Shown: positions 26,901-36,190, counted from the first letter of the stretch. The stretch: DNA of 38,020 bases from Rhodopirellula sp. (GCA_002690925.1 NZGD01000028.1:1-38020), one strand, 5' to 3'. The notes: generated by a model not told the origin, from the letters alone. Made by a program: numbers and translations.

Positions 26901-28442
26901 CAGCAGCGCCTTACGTTCTTCCAAAATTCCCTGCAGTGTCTCAGCAACAGTACCCCCGCGCGCCTGCTCTGCCGCAACAAATTCGGGTAGCATCCCATCT
27001 AGCAGCAGATCTGCAGCCGATATTGTGGTCGGTGCTCCGTTACCGGAGCTAATCGGCTGCTCTCCGAGCCTCTCAATGGCCTCTTTCGCGATGTTTAGGG
27101 CGGAACGCGACTGAACGACATCTTGCTGTCGGGTCAAAAACCAAACGGCGACTGGATGTAACGGCCAACACCCTGAGGCGATCACGTGCTTGAACTTGTC
27201 GAACTCCTTCCAGACGGGGAGGCGGTTGGCGTCAGGAACGGCCTGCAGTAACAAACCGTGTTCGGCTTCAACGTGGTCGTGCTGTAGAACATGCTGTTCC
27301 ACAAAGTCCGTTTGCTTTTTCTCGATTAAGTGCGCAAAAAGGGTCTCAAGATTGGTCGAGAGATAGGATTTTTTTGCAGCCTCAAAGCGCGTGATATATC
27401 GCTGCAGGTGCATAAGGTCCCGTCGGTCCAACCGACTAACGTACGCTTTCAGATCGTACTGAATGAAGCCGAGGAAGCGCGCCCGGCCTCCAGCGTCTTG
27501 GACACCTTGGAATAACTGTTGAAGTGCCGAATCCCCCGCCAAATGGGGGTGCTCCGCTGCATACTCCAAAAACCGCCCGAACTCGTCGAATAAAATAAAC
27601 AGGCCGCTGAAAGGCCCTTCCGAATGGCAATAATGGGTGGTGACTGCCGCAATCAGATCCTGGACCGACTCATTGCCTTCGACCGGAATATGAGCTCCGT
27701 TTGCTGCCTCGTAGATCGCATCCACAGCAGTGTACGTTTTCTCATCGTGTTCATTGAGACGTTGGTTGATCGCAGCTTCATCCAACCCCGGCAGCGCTTC
27801 AGCGAAGTCTGATTGGCGTAGGGAAAAGTTGCGCAGAACAAAATTCGCCGCAATTTGGAACCTCGGCGATAACTCCTCTACGGCTGAGAGGTCGCAACCC
27901 GCCATCTTCAATTGCAGAATAATCTGGCGGGCAATCTCCGAGCCTAGATTGAAATTCGCCATGCCATCGAGCGGGACCACCAAAGCCGGTTTATTGAGCT
28001 TAGTCAGCGATTCCGACAGTTGGCGGCCCACCTCGTCATCCGCCCGAGCTACACTTTCACTAATGATGGCTGCGTTAGGCGCCCTAGGGTTGGTAAGCAA
28101 CTGGGCCAAGGTGACGGCAAGGTGGGATTTACCAGAGCCATAGCCCGCGATGGCAAGTGAAAAAGGGTTGCCCTGCTTCTCGCTTCCTTGCGCGATATCA
28201 TCGACGAGACTGGTTAAGAACGTCGCCGTATCCTTCAGGACATAGCCCTCGGCTGCGCTACTCGAGTGAACAGCGTGATACCGCGGACCATGGAAGACGA
28301 AATTGGTTGCGGCGCGCTCTGCTCGTTCCGGATTGTCCTTTATCCAGCGGAGTTGGACAGCCCCCTCAAAGAACAGATCATCCCGAAAGTGAACGATGTC
28401 TCTGACAAGCACCCCGTCGTTATTATTAGATAAGCTGGTCAT
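23916..28442 (-). CDS. SspC-like giant P-loop ATPase with coiled-coil tail
   Basis: A 1508-residue protein. Walker A is GYGSGKS (100-106) and the Walker B-like strand GLFILFDEFGRFLEY is at about 281-295. The order and wording of these blocks parallel SspC of the neighbouring system. From roughly residue 1000 to 1480 the sequence is long charged helix with heptad-like spacing, so an extended coiled coil or SMC-like arm is likely. The size and ATPase-plus-coiled-coil plan also recall BREX BrxC/PglY ATPases. It is the last gene of the leftward operon and its start overlaps the DUF4007-like gene by 17 bases, mirroring the adjacent sspB-sspC order. I infer that it is the motor of this module. It is a paralogue by pattern, not proven by alignment. 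Confidence 0.7.
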   Translation of the reverse strand: MTSLSNNNDGVLVRDIVHFRDDLFFEGAVQLRWIKDNPERAERAATNFVFHGPRYHAVHSSSAAEGYVLKDTATFLTSLVDDIAQGSEKQGNPFSLAIAGYGSGKSHLAVTLAQLLTNPRAPNAAIISESVARADDEVGRQLSESLTKLNKPALVVPLDGMANFNLGSEIARQIILQLKMAGCDLSAVEELSPRFQIAANFVLRNFSLRQSDFAEALPGLDEAAINQRLNEHDEKTYTAVDAIYEAANGAHIPVEGNESVQDLIAAVTTHYCHSEGPFSGLFILFDEFGRFLEYAAEHPHLAGDSALQQLFQGVQDAGGRARFLGFIQYDLKAYVSRLDRRDLMHLQRYITRFEAAKKSYLSTNLETLFAHLIEKKQTDFVEQHVLQHDHVEAEHGLLLQAVPDANRLPVWKEFDKFKHVIASGCWPLHPVAVWFLTRQQDVVQSRSALNIAKEAIERLGEQPISSGNGAPTTISAADLLLDGMLPEFVAAEQARGGTVAETLQGILEERKALLSHSDRKVLAASAVALKLGVRLPSKDLYNYFLRLTAGVTETVLNQTLANLIEDLGVLEWNSDFGQYELVQDAATRGQFMRLMRSRCSDPNVGDVGNLFVNFGRTLCNLSYIETSFAPENSITTQDWQFDPLFASSKTVTETIGNAFRDWSRAIDVNEAKGRIIYTYVSSDELLEEVREAVAVAFDHELTKKGVAHAPIWLVYIPDSRDRLADILKRHWVLERGLSAEEKERYRRFVAAELSRGQSVAQEVIAASMSEGHRQAAGFGELKGRRLTKDGQEIFATCYPNVIPFPFDGFATGSGAGSQAKKDGLELVRALVKGELNDEWIQSRPVRLRNRAAHVLADAWGILDRSGNVSSVPSNPKLKAVLEQMDEWHKDNPGRTLDQTRQALFSPPFGLNVASAGLLLGLFLGRRVPRWRISVAGQACDVSTWLGHSLKTSDFDAKALAQSTLQVISEGALERWQSLIDQWQSVSRHQERLEFHRQAKLMEKEDPIPDELLYKFEKLVDEAQTSRTQLAAFEHRSEEIQRELERRLRKENSIAGLSVCDRILGFHELVTDGEWEESHIEEVEGLLQVAREWVAQEGPRWIERSVCRSPQQVGDFRKQMEKAETTLKKLELPKLAAAAEQQKTHSIANVEERFKYQSALAEAKQFVEVTSISSQSTIVELEDQRSKANRFIDVLEEGGRILKDPELDELKDQLKTFASKASEMVGEHRKALAQLYDAEIHSLDSAYQLRSQVQRLRNVFAEQRDLGDIEDARRQLEKVCADFEAWTEVSGGPEQIEETLARAIAERCDELGHWCEQEEIEPLWSFREIYDRFACERVAAVREKAALWARGFIPHEETIQALSLEEARQKLRTLKHELPSYLGQLELNAVNTAQELLLGRINQLEHIKAREASIDWMEQFDHLESQTAQLSRDECVQELRKLRAAPENLLSEERETLTTLILRVERRLDELDFTDILARIKRLDPDMLGELATHISKMLENSGAAPGSE

Positions 28443-29265
28443 ACATTACCTCTAGCACATCATTCGTCGTCGTCAGGCGGGTAAGAATCGGCGCTCCCGT
28501 TTGCCGATCCACGCGGAAAAGCCCTGCACTTTCCGCCGCGGCCAAGAAGTCACTTTGCTCCTCAGTGTTCCAACCGGTGGCAGCCATCAAGCCGCTTTCC
28601 CCTTCAAGCTCACTGAGGGCCACTTGGCTTTGCTCGGGGCAAACGTCGTCCCACACGAAAAACAAAAGCGCACTCAAGGTATCGAAAAACGCCGGCTGCA
28701 ATGGCATCTTGCGCAGGTATATGCGCCCATCCTCTTTCTGAATGGCCCCTGCTTTACCTAACGCCGCAGGATCCGCGTAGCTGCGCACCAAAGGGCCAAC
28801 GGAGTCTCGGCTACTGCCGTATTTGTTCTCGAGGTAGGCGTCGAACTGGGCTTCGTCCATATCCCGTCCTAGTGCTGTCGCCGCCTCAACAAACACAGCG
28901 TGCCACGCTTCTGCGCCACCACGATCACGGCACAGCATCAAGTGCAGTGCCCACTGAGTGGTTTCCTCAATAAGGTGGCTATCCTCGTCCATGACAATCT
29001 TTCCGAGTGGCGTCAGTTGAAGCTGAACCCCTTCCCTGGTTTTTTTGGTAGTTTCAATCAGCCCCATCCCACGCGCGTACTGCAACAGAGGCCGAACCTT
29101 TCCAGAACTGCTTCCGGTGGGGATACCCGTTTTATGCGAGATGGTTTCGATCGTGAATGGGCCAGCATTCTTTTTAGCAAGCGTAAGCAAAGCGCTTAGG
29201 TAATGTCGCTCAGGCTGAAACGTCATATGGAAGCTTAGTGGCAAACGGTCTTTCGCAGCGCTCAC
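28426..29265 (-). CDS. DUF4007-like winged-helix protein, SspB relative
   Basis: A 279-residue protein that parallels SspB block by block after its first 40 residues. A winged-helix-like part (IETISHKTGIPTGSSSGKVRPLL) matches the SspB GKNM region. LGKIVMDED (88-95) matches IGKKIFDDN, and EETTQWALHLMLCR (100-113) matches PSTPWLLHWKLAS. The SGHETFP hallmark of DUF4007 is missing; residues 14-24 (MTFQPERHYLS) stand in its place. SspB's nicking function may therefore not be shared, and a DNA-reading or adaptor role is possible. The GTG start overlaps the stop of the DptH-like gene (GTGA), and its end overlaps the SspC-like gene. Assignment is by my own motif comparison; a profile search would be decisive. 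Confidence 0.55.
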   Translation of the reverse strand: MSAAKDRLPLSFHMTFQPERHYLSALLTLAKKNAGPFTIETISHKTGIPTGSSSGKVRPLLQYARGMGLIETTKKTREGVQLQLTPLGKIVMDEDSHLIEETTQWALHLMLCRDRGGAEAWHAVFVEAATALGRDMDEAQFDAYLENKYGSSRDSVGPLVRSYADPAALGKAGAIQKEDGRIYLRKMPLQPAFFDTLSALLFFVWDDVCPEQSQVALSELEGESGLMAATGWNTEEQSDFLAAAESAGLFRVDRQTGAPILTRLTTTNDVLEVMYDQLI

Positions 29266-32200
29266 GAGGCATCTCCCAATCGGTCTCTCAGGGCGGTCAC
29301 CGACACTTTACGAACCATGACACGCAGATCTCCATTCGGGCGTAATTCATATCCGGCCGATAGGCACTCACCCTTTTTCAGGGCCGACAGCTGCGTGGCC
29401 CAGTCGTCAGCTGAGCTGTTCGGAATCATATTTTTCAGAATCGTGGCATAAGTCCTAAGTTCCGTAGAAGCGGGGGCAAAGAACAGCTTGTGTGCCGCTT
29501 GAAACAGTCGATCTCGCTCATCGCTACTGAAATTGCTCAAGGTTTGCGTGGCCAGGATCATGGACGCACCAAACTTCCGCCCTTCCCTGAGGTATTTTTC
29601 CAAGGGGGATCCACTGCGGTGATCTAGATTTTGAACTTCGTCGAGCACCACCGGCAGCGGCCGATTTTTAGATCCTGTCCTTTTCATGAAATCCCAGAGA
29701 TCCCAGAGCACAAACTCAATGATGAGCCTTTGAATTTCCGAGGGGATGCTGACGAGTTGAAGGATTCTCACTAAACTATCTGAATTCCCGAATATTTCGG
29801 GCCACGCACTCTCACTACCTCCAGCAAAAGGCTCCGTGCGGGCCAGCGGCATGATTTTATTAGCTAGCAGGTCTTCCTCATCATCCTTTAGCTGGTCATA
29901 GAGGCTTTCGAGAGTAAGGTTGCCTACCTTTACGCCCTGCTCGATGCTGTCGACTAGAGTCGCTTTCTGTTGCTCGCCCAGCGAGCTGTAGACTGCGGTG
30001 AATATACTCGCTACGCGCTTCGCCACATCGAAGGGCTTTTCTGTGATCGCCCCAATCCCCTCAATATCATCAGACTGGGGTTTAAAGGGATCTAACGGCA
30101 GTTTCGTTCCAGCCGCCACTGCGTAACTTTGGGGCTTAGCCACGCTCAAAAGCTCACTTTCAAGATGCCGGGGTAAAAAGCCATCGGTGTAATCAATGAC
30201 CAAGGAGCTCTGCCTTGCCTTCGCCATTTCAAGCAGCAACGCTTGAATTGCGTAGGTCTTGCCATTGCCTGACCCACCGAAGACCAACAGATGACGATTG
30301 GGCAACTGGTTATGGCCAAATTCCCAATAAACTGGTTGGCCCTCTCCGCCATGCGCCGTCAGCTCCTGTCCTATTAAGAGGCGCTCGGGAACACCCGACG
30401 ATGGCTCTTTGGGGGAATCGGTCGGTGCGGTCTCTTGGGGCTGCGGAGCTGTTACGGGTGGCTCAGCCAGGGGTTGAGGGGTCTCAGGCTCAGGCCCAGT
30501 GGCGTTGGTGGCCGGCGTCTCTGACACCGGTTGCTGGGTCTCCGCTTGAGGCGATTTTGGGTCGCCAGCTGGTTGGTATTGACCTAGAGGCGGCAGGGAG
30601 CTGACCGAGTCTGTGGTTGGGGCATCCCCAACCGTTTGGCGGCTTGGCGCTTCAGTGCACTGACCAACCTGGGCTGATTTAGACGGCCATATCTGATGCT
30701 TTACGTCCTTCCCATCGCCGAGCAGCGCTTTGAGCGCCGCATTCTGCCCGATTGCCGCATGATAAACCTCAAGCGGTTCAGTGTGCCCATTCAAAGACAG
30801 GTAACCCACCGAACGCGATTTTCGCAACTCAAGTCCATCTCCAGCCGAGCGCTGATCGTTTGTCCAGAAGGTCGCGCCGATAGCGCGCCAGTTGATAACA
30901 AAGTGACCTTCCGCCATCCGTTCAAGGGCGTGCTCCACCCTGCTCTTGTCAGAAGGCTTAACCGGCATAATATTGCGAACCACCATCGCACGATGAAGCT
31001 GCGCCCACCAGTACCGTCGATCAAACGCCGCCGGCGGAACCTCCGCACTGCCGGGAAGGAACAAACTACTAAGATGGGCTAATCCGGCCGCCGCCTGGGC
31101 GACCGACTCTTCCACGTGATGATTCGACTCTTGGCCGACCTTACACTCCACTATAGTTGCATCGATCACCAGCGTTCCGTGTTCCACGCGGGCCTCAAGC
31201 AGCAGTAAGTCGGGCCTCAGTCCTTCGGACGCTCCATCGAACCAATGGACAAATGAGTCCAAGGGCAAGGCGGCCGACACCAAAGAACCAGAACGTTCCA
31301 AATAGAGGCGATTAGCCATGGCGTAACCGATAACATCCCGCATCACGCCCTCGTCACCCAAGGCGCTGACGAGCGAGAGTCCTGTGACGGACTGCGCTTC
31401 ATCCATGAGCTTATGAGAGACGGTGTCGCAATTTTCAGCTGACCAATCCCGATAGATTTGTCCCAACCGTCGACTGACGCCTCGCGCTAACTCTCCGGTG
31501 GTACTACTTTCCGTAGACAGAGTCAGATTGAGTTCACCGTAGGAGCCCAGGCCGGAGGCAAAGCCAACTAGCTTCCGCTGGTCTTGCGATGCACCCCCAT
31601 CATTCAGGATCAGAGCTTTATCGACGAACCGATCGACACAGGTCACCCACCGACAACAGCGATGCATTTCCTGCGTGAACTTTTGTTCCAAGTCGCCATA
31701 TTCAACCTGATTAAAAATCACATGATGGCTGCCTGGATGATCAGGATTTTTTAGGCGCGCCGTCATTTCTGCATGTCGCGCGGCCACCTTGAACCGTCGA
31801 TTACTGACCAAACCACGACGCAAATTCGGATCGGTTGGGCTCGCGAGCCGAGGATGCTCGCAGATTGGGAACTTCCCGACTTGGCCCGCCGCCCAATCGA
31901 TTTCAAAACGAGACGTTGGAACAACGGAGTCGCCGCCGCATTGATCATTCAGAAAATCAAACAAGAACCCAACGTCGTAGTCGCTGTTAACCGATTTCAA
32001 TAAGCTTTGAACTTCGTCACGGGTGCGGGCTGGACGATAAGCGATCGTGAGCTTACACGGACGGTTACGACCCTCCTCGCTCCCATTCCAACGCTCTTGC
32101 CAGCGTCGCAACACTTCTTGGGCTCTGGTGGCTGAGGGACCGCGACCGACCACGCGCACTGTAACCACCAGGGGAACGTCAATCGTCTCCGGTTGTGCTT

Positions 32201-34625
32201 TGATTTCGGAATTAATGTAGCTATCGATGCCGGCCACGATGGGACGCAAGTCTTCAACATTTGCTGCAAAAATGGAGATTCGGTCAGCCGCAAACGAATG
32301 AATCTGACGATAGGCCTTCAGGGTGCGTTCAATCATTTTGGACTCGGGCGTGGTCCTGAGGTATGCCGACAAGCCCTCTTCGGAAGACGCTTCTTCCGAT
32401 CGCATTTCCGCCTGAGCTGCCAGTGTAGGCGTTTTCTCCGGTTTCTCTCCGAGGCGGTGAATCAGGCCGAACGATCGTAGGTTGGTCGTGAGCGTTCTCG
32501 AAGCATCAAACACCAAGCCGTAGAGGGGGCGACGCAACTCGACTAACCCGATCAATCGATCAAAGGATGCTTTCCCAGCTTTTGCATCTTTCTGAAGCAA
32601 GGTCCGAAGCGTTTCACCAAGGCCATCGCGCAAGAAGACTTCTCTAGCCTGCACAGTTTCGGCAATCGCGGGTGTGATACCGGTCGCTACCAGCGCTGGG
32701 ACAAACGCACTTGTCGGAGACAGGTTCTCAGGCACGCAGGCGAAGGCCTGATAAAGTCGTCTTAAAAGTTCATCGCCCAACACAAGATGTTTTTCGTCTC
32801 TCGTTAACGCCAAATCGACCGCGTTGCTGTAGCTCTTCACGAGGTCGATCAGTGGCTTATCGATCGCCTCAAAATAACCTTGGGTGGCCAGCGCTGAAAT
32901 GAATCCGCGGTAAGCATCTGCGAGCTGCGCGAGAGCATCACGGGCCTCCGTCTCCAATTCCTCTTCCGGTAGCCCCTCTAACACATCTTGGACCGAGGCT
33001 TCTGACATCCCGGTTGAAAGCAGACGATGAGCTTCTTCGTCGTCAATTGCGAAGTAGAGCTCATCAAGCGCCGATCCCATGTGAATAACCGGCAATCGCA
33101 ACCTAGGCGTCCTCTCTAGCTTTTCGTGCATAAATTGGGCAAAGCTATGCCTAACGCGCTCTTCGTGGTTGGGCGGTATGATCCAAATGAATTCCTGGTC
33201 TACAGATAACCGGCTGACTTCAGCTTCGGCTGTGATACGAAACGTCAATCGGCTTTCCTTGATACCCTTCGAGACGATATGTACCGGCTTGTCATCGCGA
33301 CCAAAGACCACGGACAGAGGGACGGCCTTTGTCTCAGCATCGTCATCATTAGGGTCGGAATCGAGTTCCAACTCAAAGCCACTGAGGAAGCCGTCTATCC
33401 CGCCGATGAGTCCAAGGTAAGCCTCCTCAGCAAGACCCGAATCCGTCCCCTGTTTGGGACCATCAAACTCGAATCGTTCAATCGTTACTCGAATCTCCTT
33501 GAGATGTAACGGTACCCAATCGGTTCCACACCCTCTCGTAAATGCCTCAAGAGTCGAAAAGATGGCGTTAGCCAACGTAGAAAAGGCGGATCCCCGAAGA
33601 CGCGTTGGCGTTTTGCGGCGACTCGACGATCTCTTGGTCCTTGTCTTCAGAATTTTGATGACCGGTGCGAAGTCCGTGTGCAGAAGCCGTTCTTCTGACT
33701 CAGGCGCACCCTGCTGAACAAATTTCTCAAGCTCATCGAGGAAGTCGTCGGTTGAGGCGTACGGTGTTTGATTAATCACCGCAGGCGCTATCGCCAAGTC
33801 CTTCCTCGCCTGCTCGATACTCTGTAGGGCCTTCTTTCGACCGGAGGCATCCCGATAGGTATCTCGCTTAAACAGACGCGAAGCGTCGTCTAGCAAAGGC
33901 AATCTCTTTGCGGGATTAGCCGGAGAAAAAATGGGCGGAATGCCCCAGACCGGCAGGTGTTCATAAGCCAGAGCCAATGTTTCACTGGCGTTGTCACAGT
34001 TGATGGCCTTAGGAAGCAGATCCCTTTCAAGGAACTCGGATAGTTGAAACAAATTCCTTGGTCGAATCTTAAAAAGCTGCTCGAAAAAAGCATTGAAGTC
34101 CCGAACAACACCACCATCGATATCGGGCAGATTCGCCTCTTGTAAAAAATGTTCGGACCATAAGGTGTAACAGCTATTTAGGCGTTCCCGGAACAGCACA
34201 CTCTCGTTAACGACATTAAAGTCGGCCAAGCCCCCACGGTCTGTCGCATGATCGATGCCGGCCAGGACGACCAATAGGAGGTCCTGGCCCTGCGATGCCG
34301 TTAAGTTGCGGTAATGAGTAAGACGATCGTCCTTGTCCACCCAGCCCTTGTCTTTCAGCCGATTGGATTCGTCGACATAGCTTTGTGCGCCGCTGTTTAA
34401 CCAGTGTTGGTCGAGACCGAAAGCCACTTTTAGATGGCATTCAATCTTGACGTTTTTCGAAGCAACGTAGTCCTCGAGTTGTTCAAAAATCGCGTAGATG
34501 GCTTGTGGCGGCATGGACTGAGTAAACACCCGGAGCTCTGTCGGATCACCAGAGCTTAGTTCCGAGAGCTCACGCTCTACTTGGTCCTTTACATAATCGA
34601 CGACTGTATGGGTATAAAATTTCAT
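29262..34625 (-). CDS. DptH-like protein: PD-(D/E)XK-like domain, linker and HerA-type ATPase
   Basis: A 1787-residue protein. The first 1100 residues are of unknown fold. At about 1136-1165 a PD-(D/E)XK-like core is readable: RPDLLLLEARVEHG, then IVECKVGQ (E-x-K). A proline-, glutamine- and threonine-rich linker spans about 1315-1425. The C terminus is a HerA/FtsK-like ATPase with Walker A GGSGNGKT (about 1446-1453), Walker B LPVVLDEVQNL (near 1655) and GASMILATQT (a sensor/arginine-finger region). This plan matches DptH, the helicase/ATPase subunit of phosphorothioation-linked restriction. It overlaps both neighbours by four bases (ATGA at its start, GTGA at its end). Its job is probably DNA translocation coupled to cleavage of unmarked DNA. 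Confidence 0.7.
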   Translation of the reverse strand: MKFYTHTVVDYVKDQVERELSELSSGDPTELRVFTQSMPPQAIYAIFEQLEDYVASKNVKIECHLKVAFGLDQHWLNSGAQSYVDESNRLKDKGWVDKDDRLTHYRNLTASQGQDLLLVVLAGIDHATDRGGLADFNVVNESVLFRERLNSCYTLWSEHFLQEANLPDIDGGVVRDFNAFFEQLFKIRPRNLFQLSEFLERDLLPKAINCDNASETLALAYEHLPVWGIPPIFSPANPAKRLPLLDDASRLFKRDTYRDASGRKKALQSIEQARKDLAIAPAVINQTPYASTDDFLDELEKFVQQGAPESEERLLHTDFAPVIKILKTRTKRSSSRRKTPTRLRGSAFSTLANAIFSTLEAFTRGCGTDWVPLHLKEIRVTIERFEFDGPKQGTDSGLAEEAYLGLIGGIDGFLSGFELELDSDPNDDDAETKAVPLSVVFGRDDKPVHIVSKGIKESRLTFRITAEAEVSRLSVDQEFIWIIPPNHEERVRHSFAQFMHEKLERTPRLRLPVIHMGSALDELYFAIDDEEAHRLLSTGMSEASVQDVLEGLPEEELETEARDALAQLADAYRGFISALATQGYFEAIDKPLIDLVKSYSNAVDLALTRDEKHLVLGDELLRRLYQAFACVPENLSPTSAFVPALVATGITPAIAETVQAREVFLRDGLGETLRTLLQKDAKAGKASFDRLIGLVELRRPLYGLVFDASRTLTTNLRSFGLIHRLGEKPEKTPTLAAQAEMRSEEASSEEGLSAYLRTTPESKMIERTLKAYRQIHSFAADRISIFAANVEDLRPIVAGIDSYINSEIKAQPETIDVPLVVTVRVVGRGPSATRAQEVLRRWQERWNGSEEGRNRPCKLTIAYRPARTRDEVQSLLKSVNSDYDVGFLFDFLNDQCGGDSVVPTSRFEIDWAAGQVGKFPICEHPRLASPTDPNLRRGLVSNRRFKVAARHAEMTARLKNPDHPGSHHVIFNQVEYGDLEQKFTQEMHRCCRWVTCVDRFVDKALILNDGGASQDQRKLVGFASGLGSYGELNLTLSTESSTTGELARGVSRRLGQIYRDWSAENCDTVSHKLMDEAQSVTGLSLVSALGDEGVMRDVIGYAMANRLYLERSGSLVSAALPLDSFVHWFDGASEGLRPDLLLLEARVEHGTLVIDATIVECKVGQESNHHVEESVAQAAAGLAHLSSLFLPGSAEVPPAAFDRRYWWAQLHRAMVVRNIMPVKPSDKSRVEHALERMAEGHFVINWRAIGATFWTNDQRSAGDGLELRKSRSVGYLSLNGHTEPLEVYHAAIGQNAALKALLGDGKDVKHQIWPSKSAQVGQCTEAPSRQTVGDAPTTDSVSSLPPLGQYQPAGDPKSPQAETQQPVSETPATNATGPEPETPQPLAEPPVTAPQPQETAPTDSPKEPSSGVPERLLIGQELTAHGGEGQPVYWEFGHNQLPNRHLLVFGGSGNGKTYAIQALLLEMAKARQSSLVIDYTDGFLPRHLESELLSVAKPQSYAVAAGTKLPLDPFKPQSDDIEGIGAITEKPFDVAKRVASIFTAVYSSLGEQQKATLVDSIEQGVKVGNLTLESLYDQLKDDEEDLLANKIMPLARTEPFAGGSESAWPEIFGNSDSLVRILQLVSIPSEIQRLIIEFVLWDLWDFMKRTGSKNRPLPVVLDEVQNLDHRSGSPLEKYLREGRKFGASMILATQTLSNFSSDERDRLFQAAHKLFFAPASTELRTYATILKNMIPNSSADDWATQLSALKKGECLSAGYELRPNGDLRVMVRKVSVTALRDRLGDAS

Positions 34626-36190
34626 GATTTTTTCTTAGCCGGGTTTTTAACAAGAGGCGTTGCATCCGAAAGGGGGACTAAGAACCCCCCACGCTTGAGT
34701 TCATCTTCGAGCCAAGCGGCACAATCGTTGGGGACCGCTGGCCGAATGCCAGCGCTTAGCGTTGACAGCGCCTCTTCGATCTGTGCAGCGCCCGCGGCGA
34801 TACCAAAGTGACGGTACAAACGCTGCAAGAATTCGTCGAAGGGAAGCCGCTCGCCGGGTTCTAGCAGCACGGCAACCAATGTCTCCACCAGAGATGCAGG
34901 AAGCGTAAAACGCATAGGGCCCTTGGGTGGAACAATCAAGCCGATTTGTTTTCCAAGCGATCGAAAGAGCTTAAAACCCTGATCGTCGGCCCTCTTTAAA
35001 CTTGAATCGTCCACTGTTAGGCCCGAGAGAGTCGGTAGCACTTTCGAGCGCACCGCACCATATAAGAGTTCCTCGGTGGCACTGACGGAGGCGTTGGACG
35101 CTTTTCCAAGATCGGTTCCAACACCGGCATTAGCGCCAACGGTTATCCAGCTGTACCCCCCCGAAAACTCTTTCTTGCCCTTACTCGATCGTTCGCCGAC
35201 CCATCGCACGGCTTGGAAACAGACACTGCGTAAGACGTGTAAACAGCAGAGGTCTTGGAGCACTCGCATTTTCTTAAGGGCATCTTGATTAGATAGGACA
35301 ACATTGCTCAATTCCCAAGCAAACAGCGCAGCCTCGCACCAGCTGGCTTGGTATACCCAGCCAAAAGCCTGACTCGTTCGCCTTTCCTTAATAGCCGGAT
35401 CTTCCTGTGCCGTGTGCTCAATCACCGCGCCTAACTGCGAAATGGGCCCATCGATCGCTGACAAGGTGTGGCTCAAGCCATCTGCTAATTGATTGCGCAC
35501 GGTAGCCCAATCAACATAACCGTATTCCCCGCTCAGCCATTGCTCGGTCTGCTCTCTTTGGGCTTCCTGCAGCACGTGCCAAAGCTGCAAAAACAAGACT
35601 TCGCCGCCTCGCGCCATAAAGTTATGGCTGCTAGTTGAAAAATGCCTTTCGGCGTCAGCCCATTCCTCGACATGGTCCTTTTTTGCATCGGTGTGGCGCC
35701 AGTCAATCTCACGGGCAAGTAGGAAATCGGAAGCTGGGATAAAGCTGTGAGTTACCCAGGTCCGCTCTCCCGCGACCCCAACAAACCCCGAGAACAATTG
35801 TTGCAGCACCCGAACGGCCCGTTCGCTGCTTTCACCGCTCTCGCTTTCGATATATGATTGCAGGTCCTTGACCATTCCCTTAAATCGATCCACGTGGGTC
35901 TTGTGGCGGGTCTCAAGTTTCGATGATGGAAAAAAAGAGAACAGCTTTACAGCAAGCCGACTCTCGGGCACGTATTTCAAGTCGCCATGCAGCTCTTCAG
36001 GTAGATCAGGGAGTCCCTTCCCTATTTCGCCTGCCTCGGTTTGCTTGGCAGAGCTGAAACACAACAGAAATTCTGCCAGATACTCCAATGGGGTCTGATC
36101 TTTATAGAACCGACGCCCAAATGCACGAACCGCAGGATTACTATCCGTCAGTTTTTCAAAGGGGATATTAGGAAATCGTGTTGTATTCAT
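34622..36190 (-). CDS. Unknown protein in the DptG position
   Basis: A 522-residue protein I cannot place with confidence. Near the N terminus is NPAVRAFGRRFYKDQTPLEYLAEFLLCFSSAK, which looks like a conserved family block. The middle is helix-rich with several Cys/His (LCCLHVLRSVCF), and the C-terminal 110 residues look like a winged-helix region (LPFDEFLQRLYRHFGIAAGAAQIEEALSTL). There is no membrane segment or nuclease motif. It lies between the DptF-like and DptH-like genes, the place DptG holds in dptFGH clusters, so it may be the structural bridge of the complex. The start overlaps the preceding stop by one base (TAATG) and its end overlaps the DptH-like gene by four. The function is inferred from position only. 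Confidence 0.6.
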   Translation of the reverse strand: MNTTRFPNIPFEKLTDSNPAVRAFGRRFYKDQTPLEYLAEFLLCFSSAKQTEAGEIGKGLPDLPEELHGDLKYVPESRLAVKLFSFFPSSKLETRHKTHVDRFKGMVKDLQSYIESESGESSERAVRVLQQLFSGFVGVAGERTWVTHSFIPASDFLLAREIDWRHTDAKKDHVEEWADAERHFSTSSHNFMARGGEVLFLQLWHVLQEAQREQTEQWLSGEYGYVDWATVRNQLADGLSHTLSAIDGPISQLGAVIEHTAQEDPAIKERRTSQAFGWVYQASWCEAALFAWELSNVVLSNQDALKKMRVLQDLCCLHVLRSVCFQAVRWVGERSSKGKKEFSGGYSWITVGANAGVGTDLGKASNASVSATEELLYGAVRSKVLPTLSGLTVDDSSLKRADDQGFKLFRSLGKQIGLIVPPKGPMRFTLPASLVETLVAVLLEPGERLPFDEFLQRLYRHFGIAAGAAQIEEALSTLSAGIRPAVPNDCAAWLEDELKRGGFLVPLSDATPLVKNPAKKKS

